DNA of 64,000 bases from Hirschia sp964342355 (GCA_964342355.1 CAYFFG010000017.1:1-64000); one strand, 5' to 3'; counted from the first letter of the stretch, positions 9,689 to 17,948 are shown. The notes: generated by a model not told the origin, from the letters alone. Translations and numbers: made by a program.

Positions 9689-10999
9689 TTAAGCCGCGAA
9701 ATATGCGCGCTGCTCAGCATAAAGTTTGTCGATCAGGCGGCCTTCGGGGAAAACGACATCGTCAAACGTGAGCGCTGCGTCTTTTGGTACGTCACGAACA
9801 AGTTGAGCGCCAACAGCCAGACCGATCGGCAGGAGATTGTCCTGATCAATGACAGATTGGTTTTCAGCGACACCATACGTTGCGTATCCACCGAACTCAT
9901 CAATCGTTTCGCCAGCTTTTAAATCGATCTTCGCTTGGGCGATGACTCCAACTTTTGGCGCGCCTGATGGTGTGAGTGTTGGGTCGCCAAACAGAACGGC
10001 GCGCGCAACTGATGTGGGCGCTTCAAAGTGGCATAGGTGGTAGGGCGTATAGAACAGGTAAAGCGGACCCTGTCCGAGTTTATAAAGGTTGAGATAGTGC
10101 TTTTGGCGCGGGTGTTCATGCGTTCCCAGCACGAAAACGCCAGGACCAGGGCGTGCGCCAACAACATAGTCGACAATTTTCTTAGATCCGTCGCCGACAT
10201 GAGGTTCGAAAGCTTTTAGCGTGTCTTCTAGCGGGACAAGCGGTGCGGTTGGATCGCCGCCGGAAAAGTCAGGGCCCAACATACCGCGTTGCGCAACTTC
10301 CATATCAAAAGCGTTTGCAACAATCGCCTGCTCGTAAGAAATCTTCGTTCCGTCAGCAAATGACGCGACCATAGCAGGTTTTTGCCCCCACTTTTCGGCG
10401 AAAGGTTTTTGCGTGGTCGGGTTACGGTAAGGGTCGTGCAGACCTTTGATGTTGCCAGACAGAACAGGATTTACGCCAATCCCTTTGACAAAGCGGATCA
10501 GGTTGGCCTGGACGCCTGGTTGGTCGCCATCTGAGAATGAGTAAATGACGCCTGCTTTGTCAGCTTTGACTTTCAAAATAGGTCCAAGCGTTCCATCGAC
10601 TTCGGCGTTCATGTGCACAACATGCTTGCCAGCTTCAATAGCAGTCAGGATCGCTTCGGTCGCGTATTCGATTGAACCCGTCATTTCCATAACACATTCA
10701 ACGCCGTCGGCGCGTGAAAGGGCGATATGGTTTGGCGTGACAACCGTGCGGCCAGACGAGATGGCGTCGTTGACGCCATTTTCTGTTTCCTCAACGCATG
10801 CTTCCAGACCGGCCGCTTCGCAAGCATCCAGACCCTGCTGAACACGGCGGGCGGCCACCCCAACAACCTTGATGCCGGGGAATGCCTGAGCAATCTGAAG
10901 AATTGTCCCACTAGCCTGAAAGCCCGCGCCAATAATGGCGAGTTTGATCGGACGGTTTTCCTCGACGCGCTTTGCCAGCGCTGTGTCGACGATGATCAT
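9689..10999 (-). CDS. NAD(P)-dependent oxidoreductase with C-terminal SAF domain
   Basis: Protein of 436 residues of the 'predicted homoserine dehydrogenase with SAF domain' family (COG4091-type). The N-terminal Rossmann motif is AIIGAGFQASG (residues 21-31); a central segment GKHVVHMNAEVDGTLGPIL resembles the Gfo/homoserine dehydrogenase fold, and the last 110 residues look like the SAF beta-clip (AKIDLKAGETIDEFGGYATYG). Members often travel with RfbF-type cytidylyltransferases in polysaccharide loci, so a step on a CDP-sugar or branched sugar is inferred, not shown. True homoserine dehydrogenase activity is unlikely in this setting. Start ATG has GGGGAAA upstream. Confidence 0.8.
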   Translation of the reverse strand: MIIVDTALAKRVEENRPIKLAIIGAGFQASGTILQIAQAFPGIKVVGVAARRVQQGLDACEAAGLEACVEETENGVNDAISSGRTVVTPNHIALSRADGVECVMEMTGSIEYATEAILTAIEAGKHVVHMNAEVDGTLGPILKVKADKAGVIYSFSDGDQPGVQANLIRFVKGIGVNPVLSGNIKGLHDPYRNPTTQKPFAEKWGQKPAMVASFADGTKISYEQAIVANAFDMEVAQRGMLGPDFSGGDPTAPLVPLEDTLKAFEPHVGDGSKKIVDYVVGARPGPGVFVLGTHEHPRQKHYLNLYKLGQGPLYLFYTPYHLCHFEAPTSVARAVLFGDPTLTPSGAPKVGVIAQAKIDLKAGETIDEFGGYATYGVAENQSVIDQDNLLPIGLAVGAQLVRDVPKDAALTFDDVVFPEGRLIDKLYAEQRAYFAA

Positions 11000-11045
11000 G
11001 AGACAATTTCCCCAGTTTGAATTTAAGCGTTGAGCGGTGTGGTTG

Positions 11046-12077
11046 TTAGTCGAATGTCCAGAACAGGTCGTCTGTCAGAAGACCGTTCTTACGGAATTCC
11101 ATCAGCATTTTCAGACGTGTGTATGGAGCTGCCTTAAAGACGTCTTCGGACATGTTGATGGATTTGAATAGTTTATGCATCTGAGCCGCGCCTGTTTGGG
11201 CTGTCCACTTACATTCAAACTCCGGCATCAGTTCGCGGATTTTGTCGAATTTGACGCGATAGGAGCGGTTGTCTGCAGATGGTTCGCCGACAGAAAGCTC
11301 ACAGCCATCAAACTCATCAGCGACAATCTTGGCGATGTCGATCACACGGTAGTTTTGCTCTGATGAGCCAACGTTCATAGCCTGACCGCCGATTTTAGCT
11401 TTGTCAGCTGTAAGTGCGCGGAATACTGCCTGACACATGTCTTCTGCGTGGACGAGGGGACGCCAAGGCGTGCCGTCAGATAGGAGTTTGATTTCCTTTG
11501 TTGTCCAGGCAAGGCCACACAGGTCGTTAAGCACAATGTCAAAGCGTTGACGCGGGCTTGCGCCATAAGCTGTCGCATTACGCATGAAACAGGTTGTAAA
11601 GTCATCGTCGTTCATCGGACGCAGGTCGTTCTCAACACGAACTTTACACTCAGCGTATGCTGTCTGCGGGTTCACATCTGAAGTCTCGTCGAGAATTTGG
11701 TCTGGCTTACCAACACCGTAAACAGAACAAGATGACATGTAGACAAAGCGCTTAACGCCTGCCTTGCGCGCCATGTTCGCCAGATTGACGGAACCTTTGT
11801 GGTTGATGTTGTAAGTCAGTTCTGGGTTTTGTTGGCCCAGCGGATCGTTTGAGAGTTCAGCAAGGTGCGCGATCGCATCAAAGCCCTCAAGGTCTTCAAC
11901 CGTGATGTCACGGATGTCTTTTGTAATGACAGCAGGTTGTGGTCCGCGCATTGGGAACAACCAGCCCTGGCGGTAAAAACCGGTGTCCAGTCCGACGGCA
12001 TCTATGCCACGCTGAAGTAGGTAAGGGCCAAGCAGAGCGCCAATATATCCATCGGCCCCCGTAAACAGAACGCGCAT
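11046..12077 (-). CDS. NAD-dependent epimerase/dehydratase (extended SDR)
   Basis: Extended short-chain dehydrogenase acting on a nucleotide sugar, 343 residues. The NAD-binding motif is FTGADGYIG (5-13). The catalytic set is a Ser in YMSSCSVYG (about 115) and Tyr141/Lys145 in YAECK. I prefer the ATG at 12077 because AAAGG lies at good spacing before it; two upstream in-frame ATGs (12098, 12092) add only a short basic peptide. First gene of the minus-strand operon and divergent from the rmlC-like gene, so the two probably share a control region. It could be a 4,6-dehydratase, epimerase or reductase; motifs alone do not settle which. Confidence 0.87.
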   Translation of the reverse strand: MRVLFTGADGYIGALLGPYLLQRGIDAVGLDTGFYRQGWLFPMRGPQPAVITKDIRDITVEDLEGFDAIAHLAELSNDPLGQQNPELTYNINHKGSVNLANMARKAGVKRFVYMSSCSVYGVGKPDQILDETSDVNPQTAYAECKVRVENDLRPMNDDDFTTCFMRNATAYGASPRQRFDIVLNDLCGLAWTTKEIKLLSDGTPWRPLVHAEDMCQAVFRALTADKAKIGGQAMNVGSSEQNYRVIDIAKIVADEFDGCELSVGEPSADNRSYRVKFDKIRELMPEFECKWTAQTGAAQMHKLFKSINMSEDVFKAAPYTRLKMLMEFRKNGLLTDDLFWTFD

Positions 12078-12378
12078 CTTACGACCTTTCATTCTCATAT
12101 GTGCACATGTGTGTGCGTTGTTGACTGCAACTGAGTTGGCAAAAGCAGAAATCGTGCCGTTAGCGAATTTGTCGAAGAACTGTATCAGAATTATTTCGGC
12201 GCAGCGGATGAGAGCCCGTCAACGCGTTCTGAAAAAAGCTCCTTGTTTAAAGGAATAAAACTGGTGGGAAGTTTGCAATACAAGCTTTTATCAAGACTTC
12301 AGACTAAAAAAACGTCTCTCTTTGAGACTGTATTGGGACGTATAACATAGTCGTTGGAATTCTCTTAAGGGGCGAAAA
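12078..12378. promoter_or_regulatory. Divergent control region between polysaccharide genes
   Basis: About 300 bases separate the minus-strand operon from the rmlC-like gene, so two outward promoters must lie here. The centre is AT-rich. A small dyad GTCTC...GAGAC sits at 12314-12328. I did not find a convincing ops/JUMPstart element. No gene is supported in this stretch apart from the short leader ORF that begins at 12379. Confidence 0.5.
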
Positions 12379-12423
12379 ATGCTCGGCCTCTTAAAAAAAC
12401 ACCGTAGGGGACACTGTTCATGA
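12379..12423 (+). CDS. Putative 14-codon leader peptide coupled to the rmlC-like gene
   Basis: Short ORF reading MLGLLKKHRRGHCS. It has a strong ribosome site (AAGGGGCGAAAA directly before its ATG), and its TGA overlaps the ATG of the epimerase gene in an ATGA arrangement. The epimerase's own upstream GGGGA lies inside this ORF. The layout is what is expected for translational coupling or a leader peptide; the Lys/Arg run might make translation speed matter. It could also be chance, because an ORF this short has little coding statistics. Confidence 0.4.
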   Translation: MLGLLKKHRRGHCS

Positions 12424-12950
12424 TTTTTCACGAAACAACTTTGAAAGACTGCTGGCTGTTGGATTTAGAAAAGCGCGGCGACGACCGTGGCTTTTTCGCA
12501 CGCCTGATGTGCCAAAATGAGTTTGAAGCACACGGCATGGACACAGTTTATGTGCAGCAGAACCTGTCGCTTTCACGCACAAAAGGCACGCTGCGCGGCA
12601 TGCACTTTCAAAAAGGTGATGCTGCGGAAGCTAAGCTTGTGCGGTGCCTGAAGGGCGCGATCGTGGACATTATTATCGATATCCGTCCTGAATCCCCGAC
12701 CTATAAAAAATGGGAAGCGTTTGAGCTGACTGAAGATAATTACCGTCAGCTATATGTGCCACGCGGCTTTGCGCACGGTTTCCAGACGATCACTGAAGAC
12801 ACGGAAGTCAGCTATCTGGTGTCCAGCTTCTACACGCCAGATGCAGAAGGCGGCATCCGTTACAATGACCCGGCATTTGGCATCGAATGGCCGCTTGAGC
12901 CTACGGAGATGTCGGACAAAGATCGTAACTGGCCAGACTTTGCTGGCTAA
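12420..12950 (+). CDS. rfbC: dTDP-4-dehydrorhamnose 3,5-epimerase-like protein
   Basis: Cupin-fold nucleotide-sugar epimerase of the RmlC family, 176 residues (usual 175-190). Conserved elements are GTLRGMHFQ with the catalytic His62, YVPRGFAHGFQT around His119, and the tyrosine-containing SSFYTPDAEGGIRYNDP that carries the family's acid (Tyr138). Because rmlA, rmlB and rmlD are absent here and the neighbouring nucleotidyltransferase is CTP-specific in type, the substrate may be a CDP-4-keto sugar rather than dTDP-4-keto-rhamnose. Family assignment is secure; substrate is an inference. Confidence 0.88.
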   Translation: MIFHETTLKDCWLLDLEKRGDDRGFFARLMCQNEFEAHGMDTVYVQQNLSLSRTKGTLRGMHFQKGDAAEAKLVRCLKGAIVDIIIDIRPESPTYKKWEAFELTEDNYRQLYVPRGFAHGFQTITEDTEVSYLVSSFYTPDAEGGIRYNDPAFGIEWPLEPTEMSDKDRNWPDFAG

Positions 12951-12988
12951 ACAAATCCAAGCGTGCATGTGTGAGCCGGGAAATGAAA

Positions 12989-14131
12989 ATGAGTGAATTG
13001 CCTGTGCATGAGGTTGGCTGCGTCGTCGTCGGCGCCGGTGTCATCGGACTTGCCGCCGCCCGCGAACTGGCTCTGGCCGGTGAAGAAGTGGTCATCCTGG
13101 AAGCTGCCAATCAATTTGGTTCAGAAACAAGCGCGCGCAATTCAGAAGTGATCCATGCGGGTATTTATTATCCGCAAGGGTCGCTTAAAGCGCGCGCCTG
13201 TGTGGCGGGCAAACATGCGCTTTACGCCTATCTTCAGTCCCGCAATCTGCCCTTCAAACAGTGCGGCAAGTTCATTGTGGCCACGAATGACGATCAGCTT
13301 ACAACGCTTGACCAGGCCGCGGAAAAAGCCAGTGCGAATGGCGTGGAGGATTTGGAATTTATTTCAGGTGCGAAAGCTGTCGAATTAGAGCCGTCTCTGA
13401 CCGCTGTCGCTGCGCTTGTCTCTCCCTCCACCGGGATCGTTGATTCACACGCATACATGCTTTCTCTTTTGGGGGAGGCTGAATCAAATGGTGCCATGCT
13501 GGCTTTAAACACACGGGTTGATAAAGCTGAAATCCTGGCAGACGGACGCACACAGCTTGTCTGTTCAGGTGAAGAGCCATGTATCCTGATTGCGCAAAAA
13601 CTTGTGAATGCGGCAGGGCATGGCGCACCAGCGCTGGCTAAGCGCATGCAGGGATTTCCAGACAGTCACACTCCTCAGCAGTATTTCGCTAAAGGTAATT
13701 ATTTTATGCTCTCCGGACGTGCGCCATTTTCACGTTTGATTTATCCGGTGCCTGTGGCTGGCGGGCTTGGCGTGCACTTAACCCTTGATATGGGCGGTCA
13801 GGCCCGTTTTGGTCCTGATGTGGAGTGGATTGATGAGCTGGATTATCAAGTGTCTCCATCCCGCGGCGACAAATTTTATGATGCGGTTCGCACCTATTGG
13901 CCGGGTTTGAAAGATGGTGATCTGGCGCCTGCATATTGCGGCGTGCGCCCAAAACTAGCCGGGCCGGGGCAACCAGACGCTGACTTTACCGTGTATGGGC
14001 CGGACGATCATGGGGTTGAAGGTCAGGTGCATCTTTTTGGCATTGAGAGCCCTGGTCTGACATCAAGCCTTGCGCTGGCAGATTACGCCGCAGCAAAACT
14101 TCTGGACCGCGCTCCCCAAATTTTGCTGTGA
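12989..14131 (+). CDS. lhgO: FAD-dependent oxidoreductase, L-2-hydroxyglutarate oxidase-like
   Basis: DAO-fold flavoenzyme of 380 residues. The FAD dinucleotide motif VVVGAGVIGL is at residues 12-21, and the segment ARNSEVIHAGIYYPQGSLK is the hallmark of the LhgO/L2HGDH group, which oxidises L-2-hydroxyglutarate to 2-oxoglutarate and passes electrons to the membrane. I chose ATG 12989 because CCGGGA lies at normal distance; ATG 12983 is only two codons longer. It follows the epimerase gene after about 40 bases but is functionally unrelated to it. Confidence 0.83.
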   Translation: MSELPVHEVGCVVVGAGVIGLAAARELALAGEEVVILEAANQFGSETSARNSEVIHAGIYYPQGSLKARACVAGKHALYAYLQSRNLPFKQCGKFIVATNDDQLTTLDQAAEKASANGVEDLEFISGAKAVELEPSLTAVAALVSPSTGIVDSHAYMLSLLGEAESNGAMLALNTRVDKAEILADGRTQLVCSGEEPCILIAQKLVNAAGHGAPALAKRMQGFPDSHTPQQYFAKGNYFMLSGRAPFSRLIYPVPVAGGLGVHLTLDMGGQARFGPDVEWIDELDYQVSPSRGDKFYDAVRTYWPGLKDGDLAPAYCGVRPKLAGPGQPDADFTVYGPDDHGVEGQVHLFGIESPGLTSSLALADYAAAKLLDRAPQILL

Positions 14132-14173
14132 CAAATGCGTGCACAACGCAGTCCTGCCGAGAATGTGACTTGA

Positions 14174-14194
14174 TATTGAAAACCGTTCTCAATA
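14174..14194 (+). promoter_or_regulatory. Fur-box-like dyad upstream of feoAB
   Basis: An inverted repeat starting TATTGA and ending TCAATA spans 21 bases. Its core fits the 7-1-7 layout of Fur sites (TGAAAAC, one base, GTTCTCA, six of seven pairs symmetric). It ends 28 bases before the feoA ATG, where it could block a promoter. The match to the dyad is seen directly; binding by Fur is inferred from symmetry plus the ferrous-iron transport genes it precedes. Confidence 0.6.
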
Positions 14195-14222
14195 TATCTG
14201 CGTCTTCTGCTGGGAGTGCGAT

Positions 14223-14468
14223 ATGACGCTGGATGAATTGAAAAAGGGCGCAATTGCGCAGGTACTTGGTTTTACACAAGATCAGTCCTGTGCGCGCACG
14301 GTCGCAAAACTCAGAGAAATCGGATTTGCCGAAGGCGACGAAGTAGAGTTGCTTTACACGGGCTTGCTGGGCGGTACGCCGCTTTCAGTTCGGCTGAACC
14401 GCACCATGATTGCGCTGCGCAAACGCGAAGCTGCGATGATTTCCATAGAACTAAGCAGCGAGGCCTGA
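14223..14468 (+). CDS. feoA: Ferrous iron transport protein A
   Basis: Small cytoplasmic SH3-like protein of 81 residues that supports FeoB in Fe(II) uptake. The family pattern is present: MTLDELKKGAIAQV at the start, LREIGFAEGDEVELL in the middle and the closing GGTPLSVRLNRTMIALRK.EA segment. GGGAG lies six bases before the ATG. The stop is four bases before the feoB start, so the two are one transcription unit under the Fur-like dyad. No feoC is seen. Confidence 0.92.
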   Translation: MTLDELKKGAIAQVLGFTQDQSCARTVAKLREIGFAEGDEVELLYTGLLGGTPLSVRLNRTMIALRKREAAMISIELSSEA

Positions 14469-14472
14469 GCGC

Positions 14473-16302
14473 GTGGAGCAGTTGAAACTTGCGCTCGTTG
14501 GCGCACCGAACTCAGGTAAGACTACGCTTTTTAACGGATTGACCGGCGGTCTGGCTAAGACAGCCAACTATCCAGGCGTAACGGTTGAAACGCGCAAAGC
14601 GCTGTTCCGCACGCCCCAAGATACGATGATCGATCTCATCGACCTGCCAGGCATTTACGGCCTTGAGGCGGGATCAGTTGATGAGCGTGTGGCGATTGAG
14701 GCGATCTTGGGAAAAGTGGAGGGCGAACCTGCGCCAGACGCGCTTATCGTTGTCATTGATGCGGCGCACCTGCGCACACACCTGCACACTGTCTTGCAAA
14801 TGCAGACACTGGGTAAACCCATCATTGTTGCGCTCAACATGATTGATTTGGCGGAGCGCGACGGTGTGAAGCTGGATTTAGACAAGCTACGCGCCGAGTT
14901 GGGTGTGCCTGTTGTGCCAACACGCGCTACCCGTAAAGCAGGACGAGAAGAATTACTTGCCAGCATTGATCGCGAACTTCAGGCGCTAAAATCAAGCGGA
15001 AGCGCCCAACAGACAGATTTTGACCTTAAAGACCTCCAAAAACGCGCCCGTCAGATCGCCAATGATGTCATCTTATTTGAGCCGGTGATGAATAAGGTGA
15101 CGCGCGCGATTGACCGCGTGGCGTTACACCCCGTCGGCGGTATCGCTTTGTTGTTCGTTATTCTGTTCATTATGTTCCAGTCTGTTTTTTCGTGGGCGGG
15201 TCCGTTCACAGATGGCATTGACGCTGGCGCCAGCGCTTTGGGGGATCTAGTCGGAGCGACGCTGCCGGATGGTCTTCTGAAAAGTCTGATTTCCGATGGT
15301 GTGATCGCCGGGGTCGGGTCTGTTTTGGTGTTTTTGCCTCAGATCATCATCCTGTTCTGTTTCATTCTGGTGCTTGAGGCGTCTGGATATATGGCGCGTG
15401 CCGCATTCGTCATGGACGAAGCTATGATGCGGGTGGGACTTAATGGTCGCGCATTTATCCCACTGCTGTCATCATTTGCTTGTGCGATTCCTGGCGTTAT
15501 GGCGGCGCGTACAATTGAGAATGAGCGCGATCGTCTGACCACGATCATGGTCGCTCCGCTCATGACCTGTTCCGCGCGTTTGCCAGTCTATACGCTTATC
15601 ATCTCTGCATTCTTTCCCAATGAAAGCGTTTGGGGGCCAATCCGCCTGCAAGGACTGGTGATGTTCGGACTGTATCTGGCGGGCATTGTCAGCGCCATTA
15701 TTGTCGCGTTCGTTTTAAAACAAACCGCCACGCGCGGACCATCACAGCCACTGATTATGGAATTGCCAACGTACAAAATGCCTCAGCCGCGTGACTTTTT
15801 CCTAGGGCTTTGGCAGCGTATATGGGCCTTTTTGCGTCGTGCTGGGACGATCATTTTTACCACGTCGGTTATCCTTTGGGGATTGGTGACCTTTCCGCTG
15901 GGCGCTGAATTTAAAGATACGATCGCTGGGCGCATCGGTTCGGTGATTGAACCCATTTTCGCACCCATCGGATTTAACCTGGAAATCGTGATTTCGCTTA
16001 TTCCTGGTATGGCGGCGCGTGAAGTCGCTGTTTCTGTCCTCGGAACGATATATGCGATCCAGGGAGGCGAAGAAAATGTTGAGGCGTTGGGCGCAACGCT
16101 TCAGAACGCCTGGTCAATGCCGACAGCTCTGGCGTTCCTTGCTTGGTTTGTGTTCGCGCCACAGTGTTTTGCTACGCTGGCGACTGTGCGGCGCGAGACC
16201 AACTCCTGGAAGTGGACGGTCTTCATGACCAGTTATCTTTTCGGCCTTGCTTACATTGCGTCGGGCGTAACGTATTGGGTCGCAAAATTGTCAGGTCTAT
16301 AG
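14473..16302 (+). CDS. feoB: Ferrous iron transporter B, GTG start
   Basis: Inner-membrane Fe(II) transporter with an N-terminal G protein. The GTPase motifs are GAPNSGKT (G1, residues 10-17), DLPG (G3, 57-60) and NMID (G4, 122-125). The membrane part carries the two Gate motifs with conserved cysteines, FACAIPGVMAART and MTCSARLPVYTL. At 609 residues it is shorter than the E. coli protein (773) and matches the compact forms that lack the long C-terminal extension. The GTG start at 14473 gives exactly the expected N-terminus MEQLKLALVG. Confidence 0.95.
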   Translation: MEQLKLALVGAPNSGKTTLFNGLTGGLAKTANYPGVTVETRKALFRTPQDTMIDLIDLPGIYGLEAGSVDERVAIEAILGKVEGEPAPDALIVVIDAAHLRTHLHTVLQMQTLGKPIIVALNMIDLAERDGVKLDLDKLRAELGVPVVPTRATRKAGREELLASIDRELQALKSSGSAQQTDFDLKDLQKRARQIANDVILFEPVMNKVTRAIDRVALHPVGGIALLFVILFIMFQSVFSWAGPFTDGIDAGASALGDLVGATLPDGLLKSLISDGVIAGVGSVLVFLPQIIILFCFILVLEASGYMARAAFVMDEAMMRVGLNGRAFIPLLSSFACAIPGVMAARTIENERDRLTTIMVAPLMTCSARLPVYTLIISAFFPNESVWGPIRLQGLVMFGLYLAGIVSAIIVAFVLKQTATRGPSQPLIMELPTYKMPQPRDFFLGLWQRIWAFLRRAGTIIFTTSVILWGLVTFPLGAEFKDTIAGRIGSVIEPIFAPIGFNLEIVISLIPGMAAREVAVSVLGTIYAIQGGEENVEALGATLQNAWSMPTALAFLAWFVFAPQCFATLATVRRETNSWKWTVFMTSYLFGLAYIASGVTYWVAKLSGL

Positions 16303-16332
16303 GGTTGATTTGTCGGCTGTATGCTTCCTCAA

Positions 16333-16350
16333 TATTGTTCATCAACAATA
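16333..16350. promoter_or_regulatory. 18-base palindrome before the epoxide hydrolase gene
   Basis: TATTGTT and AACAATA are exact inverted repeats separated by CATC, ending 37 bases before the ATG at 16388. Size and symmetry suit an operator for a dimeric regulator. It is too AT-rich for a terminator stem and has no T-run, so I read it as a regulatory site, unassigned to any regulator. Confidence 0.4.
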
Positions 16351-16387
16351 ACAAATGCTCGGCAACGGCATGAGGGAGAATAAGAGA

Positions 16388-17359
16388 ATGGCTGACGCTT
16401 TCCAGATGATTGAAACTAACGGAATTCGCCTTCGCGCGCGCGTTGAGGGTGAGGGGCCGTTGGTCGTGATGGTCCATGGTTTTCCTGAAAGCTGGTATTC
16501 CTGGCGTCATCAGATCCCGGTTGTCGCCAATGCCGGTTACAAGGTCGCGGCCATTGATGTGCGTGGCTATGGCGGGTCTGAAAAACCGCATGAGATTTAC
16601 GATTATTCCATGAAAGAGATCACGGCTGACATCGCAGGCATTCCGGCGGCTATGGGCTATGACAAAGCTATCCTCATGGGGCATGACTGGGGTGCGCCGC
16701 TTGTTTGGCACACATCCCTTTATCATCCTGACCAGGTATCAGCGGTGGCGGCGCTGTCTGTGCCATATACAGGGCTAGGTCCGGCGTCGACGGTCGACAT
16801 GGCGGACAAGATATTCACCCAGAACAACAAATTTTTCTATCAGGTCTATTTCCAGAAAGAAGGCGAAGCGGAAGCTGATCTGGAAGATGATGTGCGCACT
16901 ACCTTGCGCCGCCTATACTATGTCTGGTCCGCGCAAGGCGGCAAAGACTGGCCGCGGGACAAGGCGCACGGCGAAAAACTGCTCACAGACATTCCTGACC
17001 CTGATCCGTTCCCAAGTTGGATGAGCGAAGCCGAGATCGATTATTATGTGTCTGAGTTTGAAGCGTCAGGTTTTCGTGGTCCGCTGAACAAATACCGGAC
17101 TCATAAAGCGGATTATGAGCTTCTAAAATCTCAAACCGACCACAAGATTTATCAACCGGCGCTCTTCATTGGTGGCGATAAAGACCCGGTTTTAAAAATG
17201 ATCCCAGGGCGAAATGTAGTGGATATTATGAAACCGAACGTGCCCAACCTGATGCGCGCCGTGGTGCTGGATAATTGCGGTCACTGGACGCAACAGGAAA
17301 AGCCTGAAGAGGTGAACAGGCTGCTTCTGGAATGGTTAGACGATCTTAAATCCGCATGA
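16388..17359 (+). CDS. Epoxide hydrolase-type alpha/beta hydrolase
   Basis: Protein of 323 residues with the epoxide-hydrolase hallmarks: oxyanion motif HGFPESWYSWRHQ (30-42), nucleophile Asp100 in GHDWGA instead of the usual Ser, and catalytic His299 in NCGHWTQQE. The lid region contains tyrosines suitable for epoxide activation. It probably opens an epoxide to a vicinal diol in the cytoplasm; haloalkane dehalogenases share the Asp nucleophile but usually lack this HGFPE..Y..R pattern. ATG 16388 is chosen because GAGGGAGAA precedes it; the ORF upstream to 16355 has no ribosome site. Confidence 0.87.
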   Translation: MADAFQMIETNGIRLRARVEGEGPLVVMVHGFPESWYSWRHQIPVVANAGYKVAAIDVRGYGGSEKPHEIYDYSMKEITADIAGIPAAMGYDKAILMGHDWGAPLVWHTSLYHPDQVSAVAALSVPYTGLGPASTVDMADKIFTQNNKFFYQVYFQKEGEAEADLEDDVRTTLRRLYYVWSAQGGKDWPRDKAHGEKLLTDIPDPDPFPSWMSEAEIDYYVSEFEASGFRGPLNKYRTHKADYELLKSQTDHKIYQPALFIGGDKDPVLKMIPGRNVVDIMKPNVPNLMRAVVLDNCGHWTQQEKPEEVNRLLLEWLDDLKSA

Positions 17360-17371
17360 CCACACACCTGA

Positions 17372-17401
17372 GACCGCCGGAACAAAAAAGCTCCGGCGGT
17401 C
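17372..17401. terminator. GC-rich 10-bp hairpin between epoxide hydrolase and csp
   Basis: GACCGCCGGA (17372-17381) pairs exactly with TCCGGCGGTC (17392-17401) around a ten-base A-rich loop. It lies between two convergent genes, 13 bases after the epoxide hydrolase stop and 26 bases past the csp stop on the other strand, so it can serve both. No long T-run follows on either strand. Confidence 0.6.
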
Positions 17402-17426
17402 ATTAAGGCGTTGTTTCTTGTATTGC

Positions 17427-17636
17427 TTAGAGCGCGCGCAGGTCGCCAGCAGATGTTTTGCCGCGTTTCGGGTCAGTGATGAGTTCGAACTCAACTTTCT
17501 GACCTTCTTCAAGACCGGCCATGCCAGCTTGTTGGACAGCAGTGATGTGAACAAACACATCGTTGCCGCCTGCGTCTGGTGCGATAAAGCCGAAGCCTTT
17601 AGTAGCGTTAAACCATTTAACGGTTCCGGTTGCCAT
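17427..17636 (-). CDS. Cold-shock domain protein
   Basis: Single cold-shock domain of 69 residues, an RNA/ssDNA chaperone. The two nucleic-acid motifs are complete: RNP1 as KGFGFI (13-18) and RNP2 as DVFVHI (26-31), within the usual MATGTVKWFNATKGFGFI start. AGGAGA lies nine bases before the ATG, next to a hairpin in the leader. It stands alone, downstream of the M28 peptidase on the same strand but separated by about 310 bases with its own leader and a hairpin. Confidence 0.95.
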   Translation of the reverse strand: MATGTVKWFNATKGFGFIAPDAGGNDVFVHITAVQQAGMAGLEEGQKVEFELITDPKRGKTSAGDLRAL

Positions 17637-17870
17637 GAGTCATGTCTCCTGAGGAAGCGGACTGACCGCCTTCCAGATTGTAATGAAGAGATTGCGGTCG
17701 TCTGCAGGGACAGAAGATGGACGGCTGTAGCGGCCCGAGTGAAGCAAGTCTTTAGTCCTTTGCGCCGTAAATCGAATAACCCGATCATTGGCATAGTCTA
17801 GTCCGCACCGGATCGCCGTTATAAGCGCTTGCGGGGCGGGGCGGGGCAGTTCGATCCGGCCGTTTACTGC
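17637..17870 (-). promoter_or_regulatory. Long structured leader of the cold-shock gene
   Basis: The 230 bases before csp have no supported protein gene. Just before the ribosome site is a hairpin (forward coordinates 17653-17674: GGAAGCGG against CCGCCTTCC with one bulge, loop ACTGA), well placed to affect access to AGGAGA. Further upstream lies a G-rich run of three GGGGC units (17831-17847). Long structured leaders are common for cold-shock genes, so thermal or stability control is a reasonable inference. Confidence 0.45.
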
Positions 17871-17884
17871 CACAACAGTACAAC

Positions 17885-17908
17885 GGCGAGCCAGTGTTCT
17901 GGCTCGCC
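17885..17908. terminator. Perfect 10-bp hairpin after the M28 peptidase gene
   Basis: GGCGAGCCAG (17885-17894) and CTGGCTCGCC (17899-17908) pair exactly around TGTT. It lies 41 bases past the peptidase stop in the direction of transcription (minus strand) and upstream of the csp leader, so it is well placed to end the peptidase transcript, although the T-run is weak. Confidence 0.6.
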
Positions 17909-17948
17909 TTGCTTATAGCATGTTATTAACGACTTAACACGTGAATTA

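Noticed and set aside
17831..17847. Three GGGGC units as a tandem repeat or mobile-element trace
   Set aside because: Too short and without flanking repeats; noted only as part of the csp leader.
17640..17873. 77-codon frame upstream of csp on the same strand
   Set aside because: It coincides with the structured leader, has no ribosome site or family resemblance, and the sequence is better explained as untranslated leader.
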